From JASDSY01 sp041441465 (GTDB lineage: Bacteria > Muiribacteriota > UBA9980), in NCBI GenBank assembly GCA_041441465.1, contig JASDSY010000010.1, positions 1-64,000 of the forward strand: 64,000 bases of DNA, read 5' to 3'. A program made the translations under genes and the position numbers. This document shows, piece by piece, positions 26,201 to 33,705 of the stretch. Position 1 is the first letter of the stretch. Each line of letters opens with the position of its first letter. The notes beneath the pieces are model-generated. The model saw only the letters and a program-made list of their open reading frames with translations. It was not told the origin of the DNA and made no database searches.

Positions 26201-27643
26201 TTATTTTGAAAACATTTTTAATATCGCCGCGGTAGCAGTTTCTATCTTATTCCGTTCGACTAAAACAGAAAGCGTATCGCCCGGTAAAATTTTTGTCTTG
26301 CCGCTCGGAGCTATTATCGAATTTTCACGATTTATCATGGTTATCGTCGTACCGACAGGAAGAGTCAGCTGGGAAATTTTACATCCGCCCTGATAAATCT
26401 CATTATCTATAAAAATTTCAATCAGCTCATATTCGGTATCCTGAATAGTAACAAGCTCCATCGTCTGCTTCAATTTCTTTCTTGCGGGCATGCTCAGCTT
26501 TAAAATATCCGCCAGTTTGCCTATGGTAGTTCCCTGAATGAGAATAGAAAGCACTACCGCGAAAAAAACTATGTTAAAAATATGATGTTGATTGTCAATA
26601 CCTGCCGCGGCCGGATAAGTGGCGAGAACTATAGGGACCGCGCCGCGAATACCGCTCCAGCTCAGAAATATCTTCTCGCCCGTCAATAACCCCGTAAACA
26701 TAGTACAGATGAAAACCGCGATCGGCCTGCCTATAAAAGTTACGGCCAGAAATAAAATTACGCCTAAAAACCATATAGCCGAAAAATTTCTAGGAAATAC
26801 AAGAAGTCCTAAAAGTATAAACAAACCTACATTAGCTATGAACGAAAGCGTTTCGATAAAAGAAGAAATACCGTTTTTATAGGGCAATTTTCGATTGCCC
26901 ATTACATAGCCGGCAAAAAATGACGAAAGCATACCGCTCGCCTTAAAAGAATCAGCCAGCGAAAAACTCAAAAGTATCATACCGATTAAAAAAAGATAAA
27001 AATATCCTACATCGAGAGATTTAATTTTATTGAATAAAAATACACCGGCAATACCCAATAACAGGCCGAATCCTATTCCGCCTGTCAACTGCCACAAAAA
27101 CATGAAAACCGAGGAATAAGTGTTGAAACTTTCGCCTATAACAAGCTGAAGAATAAAAGTCGTAGAAATAATAGCCATCGGATCGTTAGCCGCCGACTCG
27201 ATTTCCGTTATGGAAGTTACATTTTTACTTATCGAACGCGTACGTAAAATTGAAAATACTGCAGCCGCGTCCGTAGATGATATAATGGCGCATATAAGAA
27301 GCGACTTTATAAGACCCCAGCCAGTAACCACATTAAATACAAATGCAGTTATGAGCGTAGTGAGCAAAACGCCGGCAGTAGCCAGAAGCATCGTCGGTTT
27401 TATAACCGGTTTGAAATTATAACTTTTAGTGCCGAACCCGCCTGCAAAAAGTATGAATATAAGGGCGATATTCGCAATATATTGAGCGAGCGCCGCATTA
27501 TCGAAATATATTATACCTGTCACGTCGCTGCCAAATAATACGCCCATGGCAAGCGATATTATAATAAGCGGAATATTCAGCTTTCGTGAAATTACGGCGA
27601 TAAAAACTATAAGAATAATTATCAGCGAGATTATCAACAGCAT
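26201..27643 (-). CDS. CPA1-family K+(Na+)/H+ antiporter with RCK_C domain (CvrA/NhaP2-like)
   Basis: This inner-membrane antiporter of 480 residues has about 12 hydrophobic segments over residues 1-385. Family motifs include SSTDAAAVF, the ion-site ESAANDPMA (N-D) and SWSGIRGAVPIVLAT. The last ~75 residues (YELIEIFIDNEIYQGGCKIS to PGDTLSVLVERNK) form a TrkA-C/RCK_C ligand-binding domain, which is typical of CvrA/NhaP2 potassium/proton antiporters. GGGAGG lies 6 bases before the ATG. It follows the CPA2 antiporter gene after ~58 bases on the same strand, so the cell probably co-expresses two proton-coupled cation exporters. Substrate preference (K+ versus Na+) cannot be set from sequence. Confidence 0.9.
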   Translation of the reverse strand: MLLIISLIIILIVFIAVISRKLNIPLIIISLAMGVLFGSDVTGIIYFDNAALAQYIANIALIFILFAGGFGTKSYNFKPVIKPTMLLATAGVLLTTLITAFVFNVVTGWGLIKSLLICAIISSTDAAAVFSILRTRSISKNVTSITEIESAANDPMAIISTTFILQLVIGESFNTYSSVFMFLWQLTGGIGFGLLLGIAGVFLFNKIKSLDVGYFYLFLIGMILLSFSLADSFKASGMLSSFFAGYVMGNRKLPYKNGISSFIETLSFIANVGLFILLGLLVFPRNFSAIWFLGVILFLAVTFIGRPIAVFICTMFTGLLTGEKIFLSWSGIRGAVPIVLATYPAAAGIDNQHHIFNIVFFAVVLSILIQGTTIGKLADILKLSMPARKKLKQTMELVTIQDTEYELIEIFIDNEIYQGGCKISQLTLPVGTTITMINRENSIIAPSGKTKILPGDTLSVLVERNKIETATAAILKMFSK

Positions 27644-27701
27644 CGAATTCCTCCCGATGAAAATTCCTTAATACCGGATAAAAATAAATTTTTACAATAG
27701 A

Positions 27702-29702
27702 TCAGGCACCAGAAACACCCGCAGAAATTATATTTTTATTGTTAAGCACCTTAACATCTCCGATAAAAATAAGAGTATCGTTTTCAAGTATTTTTTCATC
27801 GCCGGACGGATTTATTATATTGACGCTGTTCCTCGCAATTCCAATCAAAGTAAGGCCGTATTTCTGGCGCAGCCCTATTTCGGCCAGAGTTTTATCCTTG
27901 AATTCGTTGCCGGCGGAAACACGATATGTGGATATTCTGAGATCGGGCATTTTAAATTCCATATCGGTTATAGCGGAGCTGTTATTAGGAGTACGGAACA
28001 TTTTATAACTTCCCTTTCTTACGAAATTAATAAAATCTTCGATCTCATTCTGCGGTATTAAGTATTTTTGCATCACACGCGTGAATATTTCAATGGATGT
28101 TTCAAATTCTTCGGGGATTACTTCGTCCGCGCCGAGTTTTTTTATTTCATCGACTTCGCTAAAAAACCTCGTACGGGCCATAATATAAACATTCTCATTC
28201 ATTTTGCGGCTCAATTCCACAATTCTTCTTAAGGCTATCCTGTCAGGAACCGCGATCACAATTATCTTAGCGCATTTTATATTCAAATGCTCAAGCACGC
28301 TCTCGTAAGTGGCATCGCCGTATACTATCGGCTCGCCGTTGATTTTTTCGCGGCGCACGGTTTCCGGATTCACATCGGATATTATGTAAGGAATTTTGGA
28401 GGCTTTCGCGGCACATGCAAGGTTTTTGCCGTTAATGCCGTAACCGATAATTATCAAATGTTCCTTTAAATGGCCAAATTCATCAGACTGCGTGTCGTCG
28501 TTACCGACTTCAGGAAGTATTTTAAGATACTTAAGCTTTACGAGCTGCCTTAATACAACATTAACGCTGTAAATAATCACCGGAGTTAAAATCATAGTAA
28601 GCACGGCGACGCTTAAAAATATCTGATATGCCGTATTATTGATTATAGCATTCTCGACGCCCGTTTTGGAAAGAACAAAAGAAAATTCGCCTATCTGGCA
28701 AAGCGCAAATCCCGCAAGCAACGCCGAACCGGTTGGCACCTTTAAAAAAACCCCGCCGATATACGCTGTGACCGTTTTTATCAATATGACCGCAATGGTA
28801 AGGGCTGTAATTGTCCACGGCATCGTCATGATAAATTGCACATTCAGAAGCATTCCGATGGAAACGAAAAAGAAGCTCGTAAATATGCTTTTAAAAGGCA
28901 GGACATAACCTAACGCCTGATGACTGTATTCAGATTCAGATATGATAAGCCCGGCAAGAAAAGCGCCCAGCGCAAGAGAAAGACCGGCTTTGGACGTTAA
29001 AACCGCAACCGAAGCGCATATAACTATAATTGTAAGTAAAAAAAGGTCCTGGTTACGGGTTTTGGCGACATAGTATAAAATCTTTGGAACTATAAATTTC
29101 GTTCCGGTTATTATTAAGAAAACTATACCCGCTATTTTGAACAAAATAAGCCATATCGAGGGTCCGGCGGCAGCCGCGGCAGCGGGGTTATCTGTAAGAA
29201 GCGGCGTAAGAAGAATCATCGGAACTATGACCAGATCCTGAAAAATTAATATGGCCAGCGATGTCTGCCCGTACAGAGTATCAATTTCCGCTTTCTCCTG
29301 AAGATATTTCAGGACTATCGCAGTACTGCTCAATGAAATTAAAAAGCTTATAAAAATGGACTGCTTGACAGTATAGCCGAATTCGTAAAGAATAAAAGTC
29401 ACGACGGCGATCGTCAGAATTAATTGAGTAAATCCGCCTATTATAAGAGCTTTTCTTATTTGCAGGAGTTTTTTAAAAGAAAACTCTATGCCTATGGTGA
29501 AAAGAAGTAAAACCACGCCGATTTCCGCAAGATATTCGACTTCATGCGTAGCTTGAACAAGTTTTACGCCGTACGGACCTAAAAGGGCTCCGGTAAAAAG
29601 ATACCCGACAATCGCAGGAATTTTGAGCCTGCTGCAAAAATACAAAACAAACATTGAAATTACGAAAATAACGAATATTTCATTGAATAATCCCAGGGTC
29701 AT
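27702..29702 (-). CDS. CPA2-family monovalent cation/proton antiporter with TrkA-N and TrkA-C domains (KefB/KefC-like)
   Basis: This 666-residue inner-membrane protein has a Na_H_Exchanger core at residues ~5-395 with about 12-13 hydrophobic segments. Motifs include GYLFTGALLGPYGV, LLLFTIGIEFSFKKL and SSTAIVLKYL. A cytosolic Rossmann TrkA-N domain follows at ~415-535 (HLIIIGYGINGKNLACAAK, with DVNPETVR binding the adenine ribose). A TrkA-C/RCK_C domain ends the protein (DKTLAEIGLRQKYGLTLIGI). This layout is that of KefB/KefC and related K+ efflux antiporters. AAGAGG precedes the ATG by ~9 bases. A CPA1 antiporter is encoded next. Whether it is glutathione-gated as in E. coli Kef is unknown. 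Confidence 0.92.
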   Translation of the reverse strand: MTLGLFNEIFVIFVISMFVLYFCSRLKIPAIVGYLFTGALLGPYGVKLVQATHEVEYLAEIGVVLLLFTIGIEFSFKKLLQIRKALIIGGFTQLILTIAVVTFILYEFGYTVKQSIFISFLISLSSTAIVLKYLQEKAEIDTLYGQTSLAILIFQDLVIVPMILLTPLLTDNPAAAAAAGPSIWLILFKIAGIVFLIITGTKFIVPKILYYVAKTRNQDLFLLTIIVICASVAVLTSKAGLSLALGAFLAGLIISESEYSHQALGYVLPFKSIFTSFFFVSIGMLLNVQFIMTMPWTITALTIAVILIKTVTAYIGGVFLKVPTGSALLAGFALCQIGEFSFVLSKTGVENAIINNTAYQIFLSVAVLTMILTPVIIYSVNVVLRQLVKLKYLKILPEVGNDDTQSDEFGHLKEHLIIIGYGINGKNLACAAKASKIPYIISDVNPETVRREKINGEPIVYGDATYESVLEHLNIKCAKIIVIAVPDRIALRRIVELSRKMNENVYIMARTRFFSEVDEIKKLGADEVIPEEFETSIEIFTRVMQKYLIPQNEIEDFINFVRKGSYKMFRTPNNSSAITDMEFKMPDLRISTYRVSAGNEFKDKTLAEIGLRQKYGLTLIGIARNSVNIINPSGDEKILENDTLIFIGDVKVLNNKNIISAGVSGA

Positions 29703-29951
29703 ACTTTATAACCTCTTTTTGATCAAAAATTAATTTGCGAATAATAAGCGCGCAAACATTGAAAATTTTCGGTACATAATACCGCATAAAAAAACTATAA
29801 AATACCATTAAAATTTCTATTTAATGAATATTTTGAGAAAAAACCATATCTTATATAAGGAGTATTATTAAGAATATGCAATATGAAAAATACGAAACTA
29901 CGATTTATTGGCACGTCCCAAACCGTTTCAAATAATGAATCGCAGCCACTT

Positions 29952-30701
29952 TTAATTTAAAGTCTTCAAATATAAGATTATCGAATCCATATCAAAATCG
30001 CTCAATTCAGACTCTTCGAATGAAGGCATATCGGCTTTTTCGCTCCTGTAACCATTTCTTATCACTTTTTTTATTTTCTCATCCTTATCGTAAACGCGAA
30101 AAAATTCATCGCCTTTAATTATGTCTGACATATAAGATTTGCCGCCGCCGGGATGGCATGCGTCACAGTGCAGTATAAAAAGCTTTTTCCCCTGTTTCAA
30201 CATTATTTCTTTGGTATCGGCTTTTTCAAGCTCTGTTTCTGACGTACCGACTTTACCTTTTTTCAGGCCGACTTCAGAGCTCGCGCCGCCCGTTAAAATT
30301 TCAGCGGTATCGCTTTCTTCCTCATATTCCTCTTTTTCTTCTTCGAGTTTCTTCTTTTGCATCAATTTTTCCTTCAGATATATTTCGCGGCTTTCGAGCC
30401 CCCCGTTTAAAAGGCTTTTTAACTGAACGGAATAGCTCAACGAAACGCTTTCGGAACCAGCCTGTATATTATTTTCGGAAGTTTTCACCGCTTCGGTTGA
30501 AGCAGCGGAGCTGATTTCCATGGTATCCGATAATTTTACCTCGCCGGTAGAATTATTAAGAAAATTATAAACATCGCGGCCGCTGATTCCGACTTCATAC
30601 GACGCCGAAGCCGGAACCGGAAAAAAGCCGCCGGCAATTATTATCATCGAAATTACCATAATCACAAAGCAAATTATCATATAAGAATTTTTTTTTAACA
30701 T
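29952..30701 (-). CDS. Membrane-anchored mono-haem cytochrome c
   Basis: This 249-residue protein has one uncleaved or cleaved N-terminal hydrophobic segment (IICFVIMVISMIIIAGGFF) that delivers it to the periplasm. A spacer follows, including a highly charged Lys/Glu helix (~110-130). A small class I cytochrome c domain fills residues ~165-249. The haem-binding motif CDACH is at 179-183, and M225 in KADMPSF is the probable axial ligand. The C-terminal helix SIILYLKTLN is typical of the fold. AAAGGCGG precedes the ATG. The YdjC-type deacetylase lies upstream with a gap of about 10 bases. It suggests a respiratory or redox partner, but no oxidase is in the window. Confidence 0.85.
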   Translation of the reverse strand: MLKKNSYMIICFVIMVISMIIIAGGFFPVPASASYEVGISGRDVYNFLNNSTGEVKLSDTMEISSAASTEAVKTSENNIQAGSESVSLSYSVQLKSLLNGGLESREIYLKEKLMQKKKLEEEKEEYEEESDTAEILTGGASSEVGLKKGKVGTSETELEKADTKEIMLKQGKKLFILHCDACHPGGGKSYMSDIIKGDEFFRVYDKDEKIKKVIRNGYRSEKADMPSFEESELSDFDMDSIILYLKTLN

Positions 30702-30711
30702 CGTACCGCCT

Positions 30712-31665
30712 TTAAAGCTGGTTAAAAGAAACCGGAATAAATCCGCAATCTTTAATCATATTTTTCAATCCTGCCGACATAAGCGCGTCATGCTCATACT
30801 CGCGCGGCTGCAGCAAACCTGACAGTTTTTTCAAGTTATCATCGCACATACCTGGATGCACCATATATTCAACGCTCGATACGCATGATAGAGACTGCAT
30901 CTTCATGCCGGCATTCATTTCAGAAATTTCTTTATTAAATACGCCTTCCGATAATTTACCTACGGTATAAGTACCGAGGAACCAGCCCGGTACCTTCACT
31001 TCGAATGAATTATCATTAATAAATTTAGCGAGCCTGTTTTTTAAATCAGAATAATCGGCGCCCGGGGCCTGATTAAACTTAGCGAAATATGACGTTATGC
31101 GCGCGCTATCAATGCCCTGGCTCGTGAATAACTCCATGGCATTTATATTCAAAGGCAGCCGTGTTTTATTGATTTTTTTTGATTTCATAATCCCGAGGCA
31201 AATATCAAAAAACTCAGGAATGCAATGCATATGTTTGTGCGAATCGATATGTGACGGCATGAACCCGAATTTTTCGTAAAAAAGTTCGAGCTGGGCCATA
31301 AATTCAGTCCTGACATGATCAAGGTCGATTTTTCCGTCAATCACACAATTTACCAGATCGTCGAATTTTTTAAAATTTCCGCCGGCATTTACAAGCGTTC
31401 CTATTTTAGAAGCGGCTGCAGCCGGTTTTCCGCATGTCAAATTAAAATGCATACCGAAAGAAACATTTTCCGCACCCACTTTTTTTATAGTTGAATGCGC
31501 CGATCTCACCGAATTATCATTCACAAGATTTGCCATAACGGTCGTACTTTTTAATACACCTGAATTTTCAATAAGACTACAAATAGCTTCCGAGACTTTT
31601 TCAGTTATTCCAAAATCATCGGCGTTAAATATGATTTTTAACCCCGCTTTAACACTGTCGTTCAT
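30712..31665 (-). CDS. ChbG/YdjC-family carbohydrate deacetylase
   Basis: This 317-residue protein belongs to the YdjC-like family of the polysaccharide deacetylase fold. The metal-binding start is IIFNADDFGI (D-D), with FGMHFNLTCGKP and the histidine motif SHIDSHKHMH further on. ChbG members deacetylate chitooligosaccharides, while hopanoid-associated relatives (HpnK) act on glycolipids. Which applies here is not clear. No signal peptide is seen. It is followed by the cytochrome c gene after ~10 bases on the same strand. The substrate is probably an N-acetylated sugar. Confidence 0.88.
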   Translation of the reverse strand: MNDSVKAGLKIIFNADDFGITEKVSEAICSLIENSGVLKSTTVMANLVNDNSVRSAHSTIKKVGAENVSFGMHFNLTCGKPAAAASKIGTLVNAGGNFKKFDDLVNCVIDGKIDLDHVRTEFMAQLELFYEKFGFMPSHIDSHKHMHCIPEFFDICLGIMKSKKINKTRLPLNINAMELFTSQGIDSARITSYFAKFNQAPGADYSDLKNRLAKFINDNSFEVKVPGWFLGTYTVGKLSEGVFNKEISEMNAGMKMQSLSCVSSVEYMVHPGMCDDNLKKLSGLLQPREYEHDALMSAGLKNMIKDCGFIPVSFNQL

Positions 31666-31786
31666 AATTGATACTGCTTTCTATGTTTGTTTTGTTTGAT
31701 TGATAATATAATATTTTATTTTTTTTGTCAATTATATTTTATTTTTACCGATAATATAAATAATATTATAAAACGGAGCTTTTAAG

Positions 31787-31915
31787 ATGAAAAAAAATGA
31801 ATTTATAAACATGGAAGAAATGTCACAGCGCTTCGGCGAAAGCATGACGAACGATGAAATAAAAAAAATACTCGGCGGCATCCGCAAAAAATTGGAACAT
31901 GAATTTATAAAATAA
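31787..31915 (+). CDS. Tiny protein of unknown function, 42 residues
   Basis: On the plus strand an ATG with GGAG 8 bases upstream opens a 42-codon frame (MKKNEFINMEEMSQRFGESM, then TNDEIKKILGGIRKKLEHEF and IK). It looks helical, charged and protein-like, with a central GG. It stands in a gap between two minus-strand genes, and a second tiny gene follows 44 bases on. It is too short for ordinary gene callers and I recognise no family. Confidence 0.55.
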   Translation: MKKNEFINMEEMSQRFGESMTNDEIKKILGGIRKKLEHEFIK

Positions 31916-31959
31916 TCTTTATATTATAAATAAAAATCAAATTAATTATCGAGGTAAAT

Positions 31960-32076
31960 ATGAAAACAAAAAATGAGAACGAAAAATTTTTAGACAGGGA
32001 TTTCAGAAAAGCGATGATCAATCTGATTGACAAAAATTTCAGCAAATTATCAGAAAAGATAAAATTTAACGACTAA
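31960..32076 (+). CDS. Tiny protein of unknown function, 38 residues
   Basis: An ATG preceded by GAGGT (spacing about 4-5 bases) opens a 38-codon frame on the plus strand (MKTKNENEKFLDRDFRKAMI, then NLIDKNFSKLSEKIKFND). It is a charged helix-like peptide, similar in style to the 42-residue protein just upstream. Its stop overlaps the end of the minus-strand PfkB kinase gene by four bases. The two tiny genes could be one transcript. No family recognised. Confidence 0.5.
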   Translation: MKTKNENEKFLDRDFRKAMINLIDKNFSKLSEKIKFND

Positions 32077-32975
32077 TTTTGTGCTAGCAGCTTTTCAAGC
32101 TCCGGTTCGGTCAAAAAACCGGCCGCGCCGTTTTCAGCGCCGATCTTATAAGCCGCGAAAGTCATGGCTTGCTTTAACGATTCATAAGGGTTTTTAGTCT
32201 TCATATAAGAATGAACAAAAGCCGAAAATAGTGAATCGCCGGCGCCTACTGTATTTCTTATCTCACGAACCTTTACAGCCGGAAATTCGACAATGGAATT
32301 ATCCTTTTTCAGGGCGATTAACGCACCAGCCGCCCCTAATCCTATAACGACAATATCATTTCCGTATTTACTTATAACCTCGCGCGCAAAATCATAGTGA
32401 TGACACGGCAGTTTTTCATTGCTTATGAACAATATATTAGAATTTGCCATAAAATCACGGTTATAATCATCATTTATATCCGACAACGCGTGAACGTCGG
32501 TCGCTATGAGGCAGCCGCTCTTTTTCGCCTCCAAAAGAAAAGGCCTCGAGAAATTTATATTGCAGATGCAAGCGCAATCAGCATCGGCAATATGCATTCG
32601 AAATTTGTCGGCCGGATATACCGTTTCCTGGATATTTTTTAAATCGACATGTATCTGCCGCGCGCCGCTATTTTCATAAATTATTACCGACTGCGGCGTC
32701 TGCGGAATAATGCCAAGCACATTATCAGGGCAGATTCCGTCGCGCATAAGCGACTGCCTTATAATATCGCCGGATTCATCGCGGCCTATAATGGATAAAA
32801 ACCGGACATCGTCGCCAAGGATAGTTAAAGCTTTAGCCACATTATAACCGACGCCCGAAGTTGTCATAGATACCTGGTTAAACGCATAACGGACCGGAAA
32901 ATAATTTAATGGAAATGAATCTATTTTCAAAACCGTTTCAATATTAATAAGGCCGGACACTATAATTTTAGACAT
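32073..32975 (-). CDS. PfkB/ribokinase-family carbohydrate kinase
   Basis: This ~300-residue cytosolic kinase phosphorylates a sugar or nucleoside with ATP. The N-terminal PfkB substrate region is seen in IIVSGLINIETVLKIDSFPL and TSGVGYNVAKALTILGDDVR. The C-terminal PfkB signature NTVGAGDSLFSAFVHSYMK contains the catalytic base aspartate in GAGD. The substrate is not set by sequence; it is ribokinase-like rather than the HldE1 heptose kinase. AAAGG lies 9 bases before the ATG at 32975; an in-frame start 16 codons earlier has no site and would add a non-family extension. It stands alone on the minus strand. Confidence 0.9.
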   Translation of the reverse strand: MSKIIVSGLINIETVLKIDSFPLNYFPVRYAFNQVSMTTSGVGYNVAKALTILGDDVRFLSIIGRDESGDIIRQSLMRDGICPDNVLGIIPQTPQSVIIYENSGARQIHVDLKNIQETVYPADKFRMHIADADCACICNINFSRPFLLEAKKSGCLIATDVHALSDINDDYNRDFMANSNILFISNEKLPCHHYDFAREVISKYGNDIVVIGLGAAGALIALKKDNSIVEFPAVKVREIRNTVGAGDSLFSAFVHSYMKTKNPYESLKQAMTFAAYKIGAENGAAGFLTEPELEKLLAQN

Positions 32976-33131
32976 TACAATCAACCTTTCGGCAAATAAA
33001 TAAAGCATTGCCCACGAAGGCATAATATAACATAAAATTATAATTGTAAAGCGATAATTATTTAGAAAATTTTAAATAAGGCTGCCTGAAAAGAATTGTA
33101 AAAATTAAATTCACAAATATATCTGTTTTAA

Positions 33132-33167
33132 TTCGAATAAAAAAGTTACGAAAATTTTTTATTCGAA
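33132..33167. repeat. Perfect A/T-rich palindromic hairpin
   Basis: TTCGAATAAAAAA (33132-33144) and TTTTTTATTCGAA (33155-33167) form a perfect 13-base-pair stem around a 10-base loop. The T-run inside the stem could make it a bidirectional terminator. It lies in the 310-base stretch between the PfkB kinase start and a small gene, where no other feature was seen except a GGCTGCCTG motif near 33078 that matches one arm of the hairpin at 33601. Confidence 0.55.
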
Positions 33168-33285
33168 AAGATTTTACTTTAACTAAAATGATTTTTATAA
33201 GCTCCCGGATGATTTGAACTCAATGAATTCAAATGCATATAATTATTAAATAAAAGACAGAAAAAATTAAAAAGTAAGAAATAAG

Positions 33286-33474
33286 TTATAATACTTCAAC
33301 TGTTTTAGAGCTTCTGGGTATAAAAATTGAATCGACAAATTCTTTGATTTTAAGGCAATTCTTTTCAGCATCTTCAATGAGCTTATTGAATTCAATTATT
33401 TCGGAATCATTGCAATAGAGGTTGACCTTAAAAATTTCTTCCATAAACATCGGCGTCATATCTGGCGTTATCAT
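33286..33474 (-). CDS. Small protein of unknown function, 62 residues
   Basis: This 62-residue protein begins MITPDMTPMFMEEIFKVNLY and has a helical middle (FNKLIEDAEKNCLKIKEFVD). It has no signal peptide or metal motif, and I recognise no family. AAGGAGG lies 8 bases before the ATG at 33474, which decides the start over an upstream in-frame codon. It lies between two hairpins and downstream of the chemoreceptor terminator, so it should have its own promoter. Confidence 0.6.
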   Translation of the reverse strand: MITPDMTPMFMEEIFKVNLYCNDSEIIEFNKLIEDAEKNCLKIKEFVDSIFIPRSSKTVEVL

Positions 33475-33592
33475 GGCAGGTTCCTCCTTCAAATTCCAAA
33501 GATCGCTCTTATTATAAATATCGGAATTTCAAAATAATAAATGAGTAACCGGTCCTAAAAAATAAGGAGGCAATCACAAAAGATTTTTGGCG

Positions 33593-33629
33593 TAAAAAAA
33601 GCTGCCTGAAATTTATTTTTTCAGGCAGC
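33593..33629 (-). terminator. Rho-independent terminator of the chemoreceptor gene
   Basis: GCTGCCTGAAA (33601-33611) pairs with TTTCAGGCAGC (33619-33629) around a short loop. On the minus strand it is followed by seven T (33600 down to 33594). It lies about 75 bases after the chemoreceptor stop codon. Confidence 0.9.
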
Positions 33630-33705
33630 CTCTTTGTTTTGGGAATATTTCAACAACAACTGTTAGTTTTAATATTAATTATGTAAGTTGTTATTTTTTA
33701 TTAAG

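Noticed and set aside
29876..29935. 19-codon frame on the plus strand (MQYEKYETTIYWHVPNRFK) after an AAGGAG
   Set aside because: The ribosome-like site is ~13 bases from the ATG, longer than usual, and the peptide is too short to distinguish from chance in the 249-base gap.
32073..32975. PfkB kinase as the missing heptose kinase (HldE1) of the lipopolysaccharide cluster
   Set aside because: It is ~13 kb away, ribokinase-like in its substrate region, and not adjacent to an adenylyltransferase; a generic sugar kinase is safer.
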